64,000 nucleotides of DNA from JAEUPI01 sp963814435 (GTDB taxonomy: Bacteria; Pseudomonadota; Gammaproteobacteria; Burkholderiales; Burkholderiaceae_C). Positions 9,539-18,631 of the stretch are shown in pieces. Position 1 is the stretch's first letter. Every line of letters begins with the position of its first letter. The position numbers and the translations under genes are program-made. The stretch spans positions 62,001 through 126,000 of the forward strand of contig CAWFCV010000024.1 in the NCBI GenBank assembly GCA_963814435.1. The letters run 5' to 3'. The notes under the pieces are model-generated. The model was given only the letters and a program-made list of their open reading frames with translations, searched no databases and was not told the DNA's origin.

Positions 9539-11163
9539 CTGCGGCACTCCTTCTGCAGCACGGAGCGGTCCTCGGCACTGAGTTCCTCTCCCAGCGACAC
9601 ACGCGCAATGATCTCCGCACAGCGCGGGTTTGGCGAGCTCTTTCTAGGGGGCTGGCGTCGCGTGACCTCCGGTGCTGCCTCGGCGCGCCCTGAGGACTTG
9701 TCGGCGCCGGGCTCGTCGGCGCCGCCGGTCGACCTGCGCGCGGGCACCGGCACGGCCGTCGGCGGCGCGTCCTCCAGCTGCGGCCTGGCGGTCGGCACCT
9801 CCGGCACTGCGGCGTCCCAGCGCGTTGCCGCCGCATCGATCGGTCCCGACGCGGCCATCGCCGATGTCGTCGCCGTCGCGGGTGCGCTGCGGTCCTCGCC
9901 CGAGCCGACCACGCCATCCGGCGCTGCCGTTGCGGCAGGCGAGGCCCCCGGCGCCGAAGGCGCGGGCCCCGGGCGCAGCAGCCACCACAGGCCGCCCAGG
10001 GCCACTGCCGCCAGCGACCCTGCGCTCACGCGCAACCAGGTCGTCGACGGCCCCCTGCGTGGCAGCGGCGCCGTCGGTGGCGCAACGCGCCGCCCGGCGC
10101 CCGGCACGGGCGTCGTGGCAGGCGGCGGCAGCGTCGAATCGGCACCCGGCTCGGTGCCCGCGTCGAGCGGCAGCGGTGCGGTCGGGATCTCACCGGGTTT
10201 GCGCTGCCGGTGGCGCCGATCGTGGATGCCGATCTCGGCACGCAATTCGGACACGCTCTGCGGACGATCCTGCGGTCGTACGCCGAGCGCGTGGTCGACG
10301 GTGCGCAGGAACCGCTCGCTGTAGCGCCCTGCCGCCGCCGTTGCCAGCGGCACCATCGTGTCGGTGACCAGTCGCGCCACCGACTCGGGCGGTGTGTGCC
10401 CGGTGATCGCGTAGTGAACCACAGCGCCGAGCGCATAGAGGTCGGTCCACGCGCCCTGCTTCATCGAGGGTACCTCGGCGTATTGCTCCACCGGGGCATA
10501 GCCGGGCTTCAGGAACGCCGTCAACTCCTGCGTGCGGTCGCTGATCACGCGCCGCGCGGCACCGAAGTCCAGCAGCATCGGGACGCCGTCGTCGAGCAGC
10601 AGGATGTTGTCGGGCGCGATGTCGCGGTGGAAACAACGTTCCTTGTGCATCACCTCGAGCGCGTCCATCAGCTGGCTCAGCTGACTGACGAGCCAGCCCT
10701 CCTCGGGCGCAGCGCCGAGCCGCGCCAGCGCGCGTTTCAGCGTCACGCCCTGGTAGAACGGCATCACCATGTAGGCGGTGCCGTTGCTCTCCCAGAACCG
10801 ATGCACCTTCAGCAGCGAGGGATGGTCGAAGCTCGCCAGCAGGTGAGCTTCATTGATGAAGCTCCTCAGGCCGAGCGCAAACGTCTCGGCGAACCGGTCC
10901 GAGAGCGGGACCACGTTCGTTCCCGCCAAGCGGTGGGCCAGCGACGCCGGCATGTACTCCTTGATCGCGACCCGGCGCTGCAACGAACCGTCCCAGGCCA
11001 GGTAGACGATGCCGAATCCACCCTCGCCGACGACGCCTTGGATTTCGAACTCCGCCAGCCGGGTGCCATCGGGCAGGCCATTGCGGCTGCGACGGTAGGG
11101 CACCGTCGCGTGCTCATCCGCCCCGTGATCGGGTGGGCGGGAGGGTGGCGTCCGAGTGCTCAT
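9535..11163 (-). CDS. Membrane-anchored Ser/Thr protein kinase (PknB/Hanks type)
   Basis: 542-residue kinase. The glycine loop is VGEGGFGIVYLAWD (about residues 43-56), the ATP-binding lysine is in RVAIKEYMP, the catalytic loop is HRDIAPDNIL at about 177 and the Mg site DFGAARR at about 197; FLKPGYAPVEQY is the activation-loop end. The catalytic loop has Ile-Ala in place of the usual Leu-Lys (HRDLKxxN), so the catalytic lysine is absent, as in the Hanks subgroup with HRDIxPDN. A Pro-rich juxtamembrane linker leads to one membrane segment at about 378-398 and an extracytoplasmic tail rich in Ala/Pro ending in a short helical piece. It is coupled to the OmpA-like lipoprotein gene. Confidence 0.88.
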   Translation of the reverse strand: MSTRTPPSRPPDHGADEHATVPYRRSRNGLPDGTRLAEFEIQGVVGEGGFGIVYLAWDGSLQRRVAIKEYMPASLAHRLAGTNVVPLSDRFAETFALGLRSFINEAHLLASFDHPSLLKVHRFWESNGTAYMVMPFYQGVTLKRALARLGAAPEEGWLVSQLSQLMDALEVMHKERCFHRDIAPDNILLLDDGVPMLLDFGAARRVISDRTQELTAFLKPGYAPVEQYAEVPSMKQGAWTDLYALGAVVHYAITGHTPPESVARLVTDTMVPLATAAAGRYSERFLRTVDHALGVRPQDRPQSVSELRAEIGIHDRRHRQRKPGEIPTAPLPLDAGTEPGADSTLPPPATTPVPGAGRRVAPPTAPLPRRGPSTTWLRVSAGSLAAVALGGLWWLLRPGPAPSAPGASPAATAAPDGVVGSGEDRSAPATATTSAMAASGPIDAAATRWDAAVPEVPTARPQLEDAPPTAVPVPARRSTGGADEPGADKSSGRAEAAPEVTRRQPPRKSSPNPRCAEIIARVSLGEELSAEDRSVLQKECRR

Positions 11164-11559
11164 GGCCAACTCGCAGGATAGCCGCGAGCCGATCGGCGCG
11201 CCGGCCAAGTTGTCGGTCTCCAGGTGCCTCCAGCGCTCGCGCTGGAGGGCGCCCGCGGCGCGGGGTCGCTCGGATGCTGCTGGAGCACCGGGGCTTCGAC
11301 GCTGGTGCCTGGGCGTGAGGCCGGCCTGGCGCCGTGCCGGCGCCGCCGGCGCTGCCGTCGGGACTCGGGTCTTGGCCGATGGGCCTGGGGCCGAGTTGGT
11401 GGCACGCTGGTCGCCACCTGGCGGCTCGGCGCGTCGCGAGGGACGCTCGGTCGACTGATGCGGTATCGTGCCTGCAAGCCATTCGAAGTTCCTTGCCAGG
11501 GTTGGCCCGAAGCACAATCGTGTGCGCCGCCAGCCGCTGGCCCTTCAAGGAGACCGTTC
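11164..11559. promoter_or_regulatory. Divergent promoter region, kinase / DUF4863-benzoate block
   Basis: About 400 bases between divergent genes, so promoters for both sides are expected. I see no convincing -35/-10 pair with standard spacing; ttgcca at 11493 and cacaat at 11513 are only 14 bases apart. The DUF4863 gene has a strong AAGGAGA ribosome site at 11547-11553. No coding sequence is supported. Confidence 0.4.
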
Positions 11560-12024
11560 ATGACGGCAGAAGTCTTTCGCCAGCTGATCGTCGAGGTCAC
11601 CACGCCGCTGCGGGATCGCGCACTCGACGGCGAACTCGAGCGATGGCTCAACCGCCACCATGGCCCGGACAGCGCCACCTTCCACGCACTCAAGCAGGCT
11701 TGCCTGGCCGGCGTGGCCGCCGGCTGGATGTGCAACCGCGAGCATGCCGGCATCCGCTACGGCCGCGTCATCAAGCCCGACGACGACGTGTCGCGTTTCT
11801 CGGTCGACGTGGTCGACATGAACGACTGCGCCGGTGGCCACCATGTGCACCCGACGGGCGAGATCGACCTGGTGATGCCGCTGGAAGGCGACGCGCACTT
11901 CGACGGCCATGGCGCCGGCTGGTGCGTCTACCCCCCCGGCAGCGCGCACGTGCCCACCGTGAGCGGCGGGCGCGCGCTGGTGCTGTACCTGCTGCCCGAA
12001 GGGCAGATTCAATTCACGCGCTGA
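11560..12024 (+). CDS. DUF4863 family protein (4-hydroxylaminobenzoate-lyase-like)
   Basis: 154-residue cupin-like protein of DUF4863. Database naming for this family derives from PnbB, the p-hydroxylaminobenzoate lyase of nitrobenzoate-degrading pseudomonads. The middle holds GHHVHPTGEIDLVMPLEG, with histidines and a glutamate suited to binding a metal, and GWCVYPPGSAHVPTV, a second cupin-like motif. A member next to a benzoate-CoA ligase and transporter is common in box-pathway clusters of Burkholderiales and need not act on nitroaromatics. Start ATG 11560 follows a strong AAGGAGA site. It is 10 bases upstream of bclA, so it is the first gene of that operon. Confidence 0.75.
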   Translation: MTAEVFRQLIVEVTTPLRDRALDGELERWLNRHHGPDSATFHALKQACLAGVAAGWMCNREHAGIRYGRVIKPDDDVSRFSVDVVDMNDCAGGHHVHPTGEIDLVMPLEGDAHFDGHGAGWCVYPPGSAHVPTVSGGRALVLYLLPEGQIQFTR

Positions 12025-12034
12025 GGAGGCGACG

Positions 12035-13630
12035 ATGTCCGCCATTCCCACACTGGGCCCGGTCTTCAACTTCGCGCAGCATCTGTTCGCGCGCAACGCC
12101 GCACGCGGCGCGCGGCTGGCCTACATCGACGACCATGCGCGGCTGACCTACGCCGAACTGGCCGATCGTGCGCGACGCGTCGCCGCCGCGCTGCGCAGCG
12201 CGGGCATCCGCCGCGAGGAGCGGGTGCTGCTGCTGATGCACGACCAGAACGACTGGCCAGTGTGCTTTCTCGGCTGCCTGTATGCCGGCGTCGTGCCGGT
12301 GGCGCTGAACACGCTGCTCACCGCCGAGGACTACGCGTACATGCTGGCGCACAGCCGCGCCCAGCTGGCGCTGGTGTCGGCCGCGCTGCTGCCGGTGCTG
12401 GGCGCGGCGATGGCCAAGGCGCCGCATGAAGCGCGGCGCGTGTGGGTGTCGCGGCCGAGCGCCGCGCTCGGCGCCGACCAGGCCGACCTGGCCCAGGTGA
12501 TCGACGCCGCCAGGCCGCTGCCCGAACCCGCCGCCACGTCGCCCGACGAACCGGGCTTCTGGCTGTACTCGTCCGGATCCACCGGCAGGCCCAAGGGGAC
12601 GGTGCACAGCCACGGCAACCTGTACTGGACGGCCGAACTGTACGGCCGCGAGGTGCTGGGTCTGCGGGAGGCCGACATCTGCTTCTCGGCCGCGAAACTG
12701 TTCTTCGCCTACGGCCTGGGCAACGCCCTCACCTTCCCGCTGTCGGCCGGCGCGACCACGGTGCTGATGGCCGAGCGGCCGACGCCGGACGCGGTGTTCA
12801 GACGCTGGACCGGCGGCGTCGCGCACCAGGGCAGTGACCACCGGCCCACCGTGTTCTTTGGCGCCCCGACGGGCTATGCCGGCATGCTGGTGGCTCCCGA
12901 CGCGCCGGCACGCCACGACGTGGCGTTGCGCATGTGCTCGTCGGCCGGCGAGGCGCTGCCGCGCGACATCGGCGAGCGCTTCAGCGAGCGCTACGGCATC
13001 GAGATCATCGACGGCATCGGCTCCACCGAGATGCTGCACGTGTACCTCTCCAACCGACCGGGCGACGTGCACTACGGCACCACCGGCAGGCCGGTGCCCG
13101 GCTACGACATCGAGCTGCGCGGCGACGACGGCCGGCCGGTGGCCGACGGCGAGATCGGCGACCTGTACGTCCGCGGCCCGAGCGCCGCGCTGATGTACTG
13201 GGCCAATCGCGAGAAGTCGCGCGACACCTTCCAGGGCGCCTGGACCAAGAGCGGCGACAAGTACGTGCGCAACGCCGACGGCACCTACACCTACAGCGGC
13301 CGCAGCGACGACATGCTCAAGGTCAGCGGCCAGTACGTGTCGCCGTTCGAGGTGGAGGCCACGCTGGTGCAGCACCCGGCCGTGCTCGAGGCGGCGGTGA
13401 TCGGCGTGCCCGACGCCGAAGGCCTCACGCGCACCAAGGCCTACGTGGTGCTCAAGCCCGGCCAGAGCGCGAGCGATGCGCTGGAGGCCGAGCTCAAGGC
13501 CTTCGTCAAGGAGCGGCTCGCGCCGCACAAGTACCCGCGGCAGCTGTCGTTCATCGCCGAGTTGCCGAAGACGGCCACCGGCAAGATCCAGCGTTTCCGC
13601 CTGCGCGAGGCGCAAGCCGCGGGCTCATGA
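12035..13630 (+). CDS. bclA: Benzoate-CoA ligase
   Basis: 531-residue cytoplasmic AMP-forming ligase making benzoyl-CoA from benzoate, ATP and CoA. The phosphate loop YSSGSTGRPKG starts at about residue 178, followed by HSHGNLYWTAELYG. CFSAAKLFFAYGLGN is the diagnostic stretch of the benzoate/4-hydroxybenzoate-CoA ligase group. The IGSTEMLH motif, the YSGRSDDMLKV hinge and the C-terminal lysine in PKTATGKIQRF are all present. The ORF is intact, has a GAGGAG ribosome site, and overlaps the hydrolase by four bases. Place: benzoyl-CoA would feed either the aerobic box route or anaerobic ring reduction; neither enzyme set is in this window. Confidence 0.92.
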   Translation: MSAIPTLGPVFNFAQHLFARNAARGARLAYIDDHARLTYAELADRARRVAAALRSAGIRREERVLLLMHDQNDWPVCFLGCLYAGVVPVALNTLLTAEDYAYMLAHSRAQLALVSAALLPVLGAAMAKAPHEARRVWVSRPSAALGADQADLAQVIDAARPLPEPAATSPDEPGFWLYSSGSTGRPKGTVHSHGNLYWTAELYGREVLGLREADICFSAAKLFFAYGLGNALTFPLSAGATTVLMAERPTPDAVFRRWTGGVAHQGSDHRPTVFFGAPTGYAGMLVAPDAPARHDVALRMCSSAGEALPRDIGERFSERYGIEIIDGIGSTEMLHVYLSNRPGDVHYGTTGRPVPGYDIELRGDDGRPVADGEIGDLYVRGPSAALMYWANREKSRDTFQGAWTKSGDKYVRNADGTYTYSGRSDDMLKVSGQYVSPFEVEATLVQHPAVLEAAVIGVPDAEGLTRTKAYVVLKPGQSASDALEAELKAFVKERLAPHKYPRQLSFIAELPKTATGKIQRFRLREAQAAGS

Positions 13631-14427
13631 ATGCGGTCGAATTCGCCGACATCCGATGGCGCGAGCGGCCGGTGCGCATCGAGCATCAGTGGCTCGGGCG
13701 CGAACGCGCCCACCGGCCGCTGGTCGTCTTCCTGCACGAAGGCCTCGGCTCGCTGTCGATGTGGAAGGATTTCCCGCGGCGGCTGTGCGACGCGGCCAGT
13801 CTGCGCGGCCTCGTCTATTCGCGCCCCGGCTACGGCCGCTCCACACCGCGCTCGCCCGACGAACGCTGGGCACTGGACTTCATGCACCGCCAGGCGCACG
13901 AGGTGCTGCCGACGCTGCTGCGGGTGCTGCGCGTCGACCGGCCGCCCTGGCTGTTCGGCCACAGCGACGGCGGCTCGATCGCGCTGCTGTACGCGGCGCG
14001 ATTCCCCGGCGCCGTCGCCGGCCTGGTGCTGCTGGCACCGCACATCTTCGTCGAGCCGGTGTCGGTGTCCAGCATCCAGCAGGCCCGGCAGGCGTACCGG
14101 GAGACCGACCTGCGTCAGCGCCTCGCCCGCCACCACGACGACGCCGACTCGGCCTTCTGGGGCTGGAACGACATCTGGCTCGACCCGGGGTTTACCCGCT
14201 GGAACATCGAAGCCGAGCTGGCGTCGATTGACTGCCCCTTGATGGCGATCCAAGGCGTCGACGATGAGTACGGCACACTCGGCCAAGTTCGTGGCATCGC
14301 GCGGCAGCTGCCGCAGACGCGCCTGCTCGAATGGCCCGATTGCGGGCATTCGCCGCATCGCGACCAGCCCGCGCGCCTGATCGACGAAGTCACGCGATTC
14401 ATCACCGACACACCAGCAGGAGACTGA
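13627..14427 (+). CDS. Alpha/beta hydrolase of the benzoate cluster
   Basis: 266-residue alpha/beta hydrolase. The oxyanion region is VVFLHEGLGSLSMW, the nucleophile elbow is FGHSDGGS at about residue 112, the acid lies in VDDEYGT and the histidine in DCGHSPHRDQP near the C-terminus, so a full triad is readable. It is translationally coupled to bclA (ATGA overlap) and sits four bases before the substrate-binding protein gene. A hydrolase in this position is frequent in box clusters and may release stalled acyl-CoA or open an ester; its substrate is not known. Confidence 0.85.
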   Translation: MNAVEFADIRWRERPVRIEHQWLGRERAHRPLVVFLHEGLGSLSMWKDFPRRLCDAASLRGLVYSRPGYGRSTPRSPDERWALDFMHRQAHEVLPTLLRVLRVDRPPWLFGHSDGGSIALLYAARFPGAVAGLVLLAPHIFVEPVSVSSIQQARQAYRETDLRQRLARHHDDADSAFWGWNDIWLDPGFTRWNIEAELASIDCPLMAIQGVDDEYGTLGQVRGIARQLPQTRLLEWPDCGHSPHRDQPARLIDEVTRFITDTPAGD

Positions 14428-14431
14428 CCTC

Positions 14432-15610
14432 ATGACACTTCACCGCAAGCATTTCATCCTCGGCGGCATCGCCGCCGCGTGTTGGGCCATCGCCGCGCCG
14501 GCATTCGCGCAGGCCAACACCGGCAAGCTCAAGGTCGGTCTGATGCTGCCGTACACCGGCACCTTCGCCGCGCTGGGCGTGGCCATCGAGAACGGCTTTC
14601 GCCTGCACGTCGCCGAGCAGGGCGGCAAGCTCGGCGGGCGCGAGATCGAGTTCGTCAAGGTCGACGACGAGTCCGATCCCGCGAAGGCCACCGACAACGT
14701 GAACAAGCTGATCAAGCGCGACGCCGTCGACGTGCTGGTCGGCACGGTGCACTCGGGCGTCGCGATGGCCATGGCCAAGGCGGCCAAGGACAGCGGCACG
14801 ATGCTGATCGTGCCCAACGCCGGAGCCGACGCGGTGACCGGCCCGATGTGCGCGAGCCACATCTTCCGCAGCTCGTTCTCGAACTGGCAGCCCGGTTACG
14901 CGATGGGCGAGGTCGTCGCCAAGAAGGGCCACAAGAAGGTCGTCACCATCACCTGGAAGTACGCCGCCGGCGACGAGTCGGTGAAGGGCTTCAAGGAGGC
15001 CTTCGAGAAAGGCGGCGGCCAGGTCGTCAAGGACCTGAGCCTGCCCTTCCCCAACGTGGAGTTCCAGGCACTGCTGACCGAGATCGCCTCGCTCAAGCCC
15101 GACGCGGTGTACACCTTCTTCGCCGGCGGCGGCGCGGTCAAGTTCGTCAAGGACTATGCCGCCGCGGGCCTGAAGAAGAGCATTCCGCTGTACGGCGCCG
15201 GCTTCCTGACCGACGGCACGCTGGAGGCCCAGGGCGCCGACGCCGACGGCCTGCTCACCACGCTGCACTACGGCGACAGCCTCGACTCGGCCAAGGACAA
15301 GGCCTTCCGCCTGAACTACGTCAAGGCCTACAAGCTGCAGCCCGACGTGTATGCCGTGCAGGGCTACGATGCGGCGCAGATGCTGGCGATCGGCCTGAAC
15401 GCCGTGAAGGGCGACATCACCAAGAAGCCCGAGTTCGCCGCCGCGGTGGAGAAGGCCAGGATCGACAGCCCGCGCGGCGCCTTCACGCTCGGCAAGACGC
15501 ACAACCCGGTGCAGGACATCTACCTGCGCCAGGTGTCGGGCAAGGAGAACAAGGTGATCGGCGTGGCGTCGAAGTCGCTCGCCGATCCGGGCCGCGGCTG
15601 CAGGATGTGA
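14432..15610 (+). CDS. Liv-type ABC substrate-binding protein (aromatic acid importer)
   Basis: 392-residue periplasmic binding protein of the branched-chain-amino-acid type. The signal peptide ends at AAPAFAQ. The mature part begins LKVGLMLPYTGTFAALG, with FVKVDDESDPAKATDN and GTVHSGVAMAMAKAA typical of the family. Being between bclA/hydrolase and the permease genes, it most likely binds benzoate or a related aromatic acid rather than leucine. The ORF is intact. About 150 bases containing a hairpin (15658-15674) separate it from the first permease gene, an arrangement that could favour higher expression of the binding protein. Confidence 0.88.
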   Translation: MTLHRKHFILGGIAAACWAIAAPAFAQANTGKLKVGLMLPYTGTFAALGVAIENGFRLHVAEQGGKLGGREIEFVKVDDESDPAKATDNVNKLIKRDAVDVLVGTVHSGVAMAMAKAAKDSGTMLIVPNAGADAVTGPMCASHIFRSSFSNWQPGYAMGEVVAKKGHKKVVTITWKYAAGDESVKGFKEAFEKGGGQVVKDLSLPFPNVEFQALLTEIASLKPDAVYTFFAGGGAVKFVKDYAAAGLKKSIPLYGAGFLTDGTLEAQGADADGLLTTLHYGDSLDSAKDKAFRLNYVKAYKLQPDVYAVQGYDAAQMLAIGLNAVKGDITKKPEFAAAVEKARIDSPRGAFTLGKTHNPVQDIYLRQVSGKENKVIGVASKSLADPGRGCRM

Positions 15611-15657
15611 CGCATCTTCCGCTTCGCGCGACCCGATCCCGGCCCTGCGCTGCTCCG

Positions 15658-15674
15658 CCGTACTGCCAGTACGG
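15658..15674 (+). repeat. Hairpin between binding protein and permease genes
   Basis: ccgtact-gcc-agtacgg forms a 7-bp perfect stem with a 3-base loop, embedded in gctgctccg...gctgcgctgctcgg. It resembles dispersed Burkholderiales intergenic repeats. There is no T-run, so it may act as an mRNA-stabilising or attenuating structure rather than a terminator. Confidence 0.45.
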
Positions 15675-15763
15675 CTGCGCTGCTCGGGCCAACCTCGGGC
15701 CGCTCGCAACGGAATCTGCATCACATCCTGGCATTTCCCGACGACCACACCCCGCCGGCCTGA

Positions 15764-16649
15764 ATGGACCTCGCGACCTTTCTGGTGCAGTGCCTCAACA
15801 GCCTGCAGTACGGGCTGCTGCTGTTTCTCGTCGCGTCGGGGTTGACGCTGATCTTCGGCATCATGGGCGTCATCAACCTGGCGCACGGCAGCTTCTACAT
15901 GATCGGCGCGTACATGGCCTACGCGCTCGCGCCGCTGGTCAATGCCACGCTCGGCGGCGGCTTCTTCACGACGTTGCTCGTCGGCCTCGTGCTCGCGATC
16001 GCGCTGGGCTACCTGCTCGAGTGGGCGTTCTTCAGCTTCCTCTACGAGCGCGAGCACCTGCAGCAGGTGCTGATGACCTACGGACTGATCCTGGTGTTCG
16101 AGGAGCTGCGCAGCCTGGTCGTCGGCGACGACGTGCACGGCGTCAGTCCGCCCGACTGGCTCGCCGGCTCGATCCCGCTCGGCGACCTGATGACCTACCC
16201 GGTGTACCGCCTGTTCATCAGCGCGGTGTGCCTCGCGCTGGCCGCGGCCATGTGGTACGTGCTCGGCGCGCACGCGGCTGGGCATGACGATCCGCGCCGG
16301 CGCCACCAACCGCGAGATGGTGCAGTCGCTGGGCATCGACATCAAGTTCCTCTATCGCGTGGTGTTCGCCGCCGGCGTGGCGATCGCGGTGCTCGCCGGC
16401 ATGGTGGCCGCGCCGGTGTCGTCGGTGTATCCGGGCATGGGCAACCAGGTGCTGATCATCTGCTTCGTCGTGGTGGTGATCGGCGGCATCGGCTCGATCC
16501 GCGGCGCGCTGCTGGCGGCGCTGCTGATCGGCGTCGTCGACACCTTCGGCAAGGTGGTGTTCCCGCAGGCGGCCGGCGTGCTGGTCTACGTGCTGATGGC
16601 GCTGATCCTGCTGTGGAAGCCTGACGGGCTCTTCAAGGCCGGATCATGA
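15764..16649 (+). CDS. ABC permease, LivH type, one frameshift
   Basis: Inner-membrane permease of the aromatic-acid importer. The N-terminal part reads LQYGLLLFLVASGLTLIFG and GVINLAHGSFYMIGAYM, the LivH signature. At about 16270-16280 one extra G shifts the frame; removing it joins WYVLARTRLGMTIRAG and restores continuity to the end, ...LLWKPDGLFKAGS. The corrected product is about 294 residues with eight or nine membrane segments. The last bases overlap livM by four. Confidence 0.85.
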
Positions 16650-17661
16650 CTCCCCCCCGAAGCGGCCCTCGGCCGAGCACACCCAAGATCGCCTCGGTCA
16701 CCATCGGCGCGCTCGCGCTGGCGCTGTGGCCGCTCGTCACCGGCAGCTTCGGCGTCGACCTGGTGACCAAGACGATGATCTACGCCATCGTCGCCCTCAG
16801 CCTCGAACTGCTGGTCGGCGCGACGGGTCTGGTGTGCTTCGGTCAGGCGGCGTTCTTCGGCCTGGCGGCGTACGCCGCGGTGCGGCTGTCGCCCGAGGGC
16901 GCGGCGGCCTCGCTGCTGTGGCTGCTGCCGGTGGCGATGGCGGTGGGCGCGGCTTATGCGCTCTTCATGGGTGCGCTGTCGCTGCGCACCAAGGGCGTGT
17001 ACTTCATCATGGTCACGCTGGCCTTCGCGCAGATGGCCTACTACGTGGTGCACGACACGCCGCTGGGCGGCGGCACCGACGGCATCTACCTGTACGTGAA
17101 ACCGGTGGCTCGCGCTCGGCTGCGTGCTGCTGCTCGATCTCGACAAGCCGCTGCCGCTGTACTACTTCGTGCTCGGCTGCCTGGGCGGCGACATTCATCT
17201 TCCTCGCGCTGCTGCTGCGCTCGCGTTTCGGCCGCGCACTGGCCGGCATCCGCGTCAACGAGCAGCGCATGCGTGCCACCGGTTTCTCGACCTACCCCTA
17301 CAAGCTGGCGGCGTTCACGATCTCGGGTGCGATCGCCGGGCTGGGCGGCGTCCTGTTCGCGGTGAAGGATGGCTTCGTCAATCCCGAGCTGCTGAGCTGG
17401 CACTTCTCGGGCGCGGTGCTGATCATGATCATCCTCGGCGGCCTGGGCCACCTGCGCGGCGCGGTGATCGGCGCTTTCGCGTTCGCGCTGCTGCAGGAGT
17501 TGTTCAAGTCCGAGGCCGTCTTCGGCGCGTTCGCCAAGCACTGGCTGCTCGGCCTGGGCATGGCCATCATCGCCAGCGTCGCGCTGCTGCCGCGCGGGCT
17601 CATCGGCATCGGCGAGCTGTTGACGCACCGCCTGCGCCGCACGCCGAGGGTGCCTGCGTGA
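16646..17661 (+). CDS. ABC permease, LivM type, two frameshifts
   Basis: Second permease subunit. It begins with a Pro/Arg-rich stretch (MTPPRSGPRPSTPK) that coincides with a C-run repeat, then LWPLVTGSFGVDLVTKTMIY and the LivM motif GATGLVCFGQAAFFGLAAY. Single extra bases near 17108 and 17190 break the frame; the middle frame carries VLLLDLDKPLPLYYFVLGC and the last resumes FIFLALLLRSRFGRALAGIR. The rest is uninterrupted to VPA at 17661. Corrected length is about 337 residues. GTG of the ATPase gene overlaps the stop. Confidence 0.85.
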
Positions 17662-18410
17662 ACGAGGTGCTGTTGCGAGCCACCGACGTGACGCGCCGCT
17701 TCGGCGGTCTGGTTGCGGTGGACAGCGTGTCGCTCGAACTGCAGCGCGGCGCGGTGCACGCGGTGATCGGCACCAACGGCGCCGGCAAGTCGACGTTGAT
17801 CAACATCCTATCGGGCGAACTCGCCGCCAGTGGCGGCAGGGTTGAGTTGCGCGGCACCGACATCACCGGCTGGCCGCAGGCGCGGCGCGCGCGCGCCGGC
17901 GTCGGCCGCAGCTACCAGCGCACCACCATCTACCCGACCTTCACGCGTGCTCGAGAACTGCCGCCTCGCGGCGCAGGCGCGCCACCAGCGGCCCTGGGCC
18001 TGGTGGGCCGATGCAGCGGCCTGCACCGTCAGCGTGCCGGCGGCGCGCGACGCCGCGGCACGTGCCGGCCTGGCGCACGCGCTGCGACCAGCGCGGCCGG
18101 CACCTTGTCGCACGGCCAGCGCCGCCAGCTCGAGATCGCGATGTGCCTGGCCACCGCGCCCGAGGTGCTGCTGCTCGACGAGCCGCTGGCCGGCATGGGC
18201 GCCGAGGAGACCGAGCGCATGCTCGCGCTGCTGGCCGAGCTGAAGGCCGGCCACGCGATCGCGCTGGTCGAGCACGACATGGACGCGGTGTTCCGCATCG
18301 CCGACCGCATCACCGTGATGGTCAACGGCGCGGTGCTGGCCAGCGACACGCCCGAGGCGGTGCGGCGCAATCCCGACGTGCAGGCCGCCTACCTGGGAGG
18401 GCATGAATAG
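17658..18410 (+). CDS. ABC ATPase, LivG type, frame-broken in the middle
   Basis: ATP-binding subunit. Walker A is GTNGAGKSTLIN, the signature is TLSHGQRRQLEIA, Walker B is PEVLLLDEPLAGM and the switch histidine is in LVEHDMD. Between about 17950 and 18095 the frame is lost and regained; the intervening sequence (ENCRLAAQARHQRPWAWW) still reads as LivG in another frame. Overall length is about 250 residues as expected. Start GTG 17658 overlaps livM. It probably pairs with the LivF-type ATPase at 18632. Confidence 0.85.
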   Translation: MNEVLLRATDVTRRFGGLVAVDSVSLELQRGAVHAVIGTNGAGKSTLINILSGELAASGGRVELRGTDITGWPQARRARAGVGRSYQRTTIYPTFTRARELPPRGAGAPPAALGLVGRCSGLHRQRAGGARRRGTCRPGARAATSAAGTLSHGQRRQLEIAMCLATAPEVLLLDEPLAGMGAEETERMLALLAELKAGHAIALVEHDMDAVFRIADRITVMVNGAVLASDTPEAVRRNPDVQAAYLGGHE

Positions 18411-18412
18411 AT

Positions 18413-18600
18413 GAACCACCCCCGGAGCGCCTGCGGCGCTGGCCACGCCCTCGCGGAGCTCGGGCGGTTCGTTAGGCATGCGGACCTGCGCGGGCAGGCC
18501 CGCATGTCCGCTCTCACCCCCTCGAGGGGGCGCCGCGACCGAACCGGCAAAGCCGGATCCGCGGCGGCCGCTCGGCTGCGTTGGTTCGTGCGACTGACGG
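18413..18600. repeat. Mosaic palindromic intergenic element between livG and livF
   Basis: The gap holds accccctcgagggggc (C-run/G-run palindrome at about 18516-18531) and, right after, an arm containing aaagccggatccgcggcg. That arm recurs almost exactly at 47892-47930 on the other strand. A second inverted motif, gcgcctgcggcgc, lies near 18430. The element separates two genes of one transporter operon. Confidence 0.6.
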
Positions 18601-18631
18601 TGGCGCTTCGCCTTCACGGAGGATTGAAGCG

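Noticed and set aside
11493..11518. ttgcca / cacaat as a sigma-70 promoter
   Set aside because: The spacing of 14 bases is too short and no other support was seen.
12014..13615. Long minus-strand ORF opposite bclA
   Set aside because: An antisense shadow of a complete, motif-bearing ligase.
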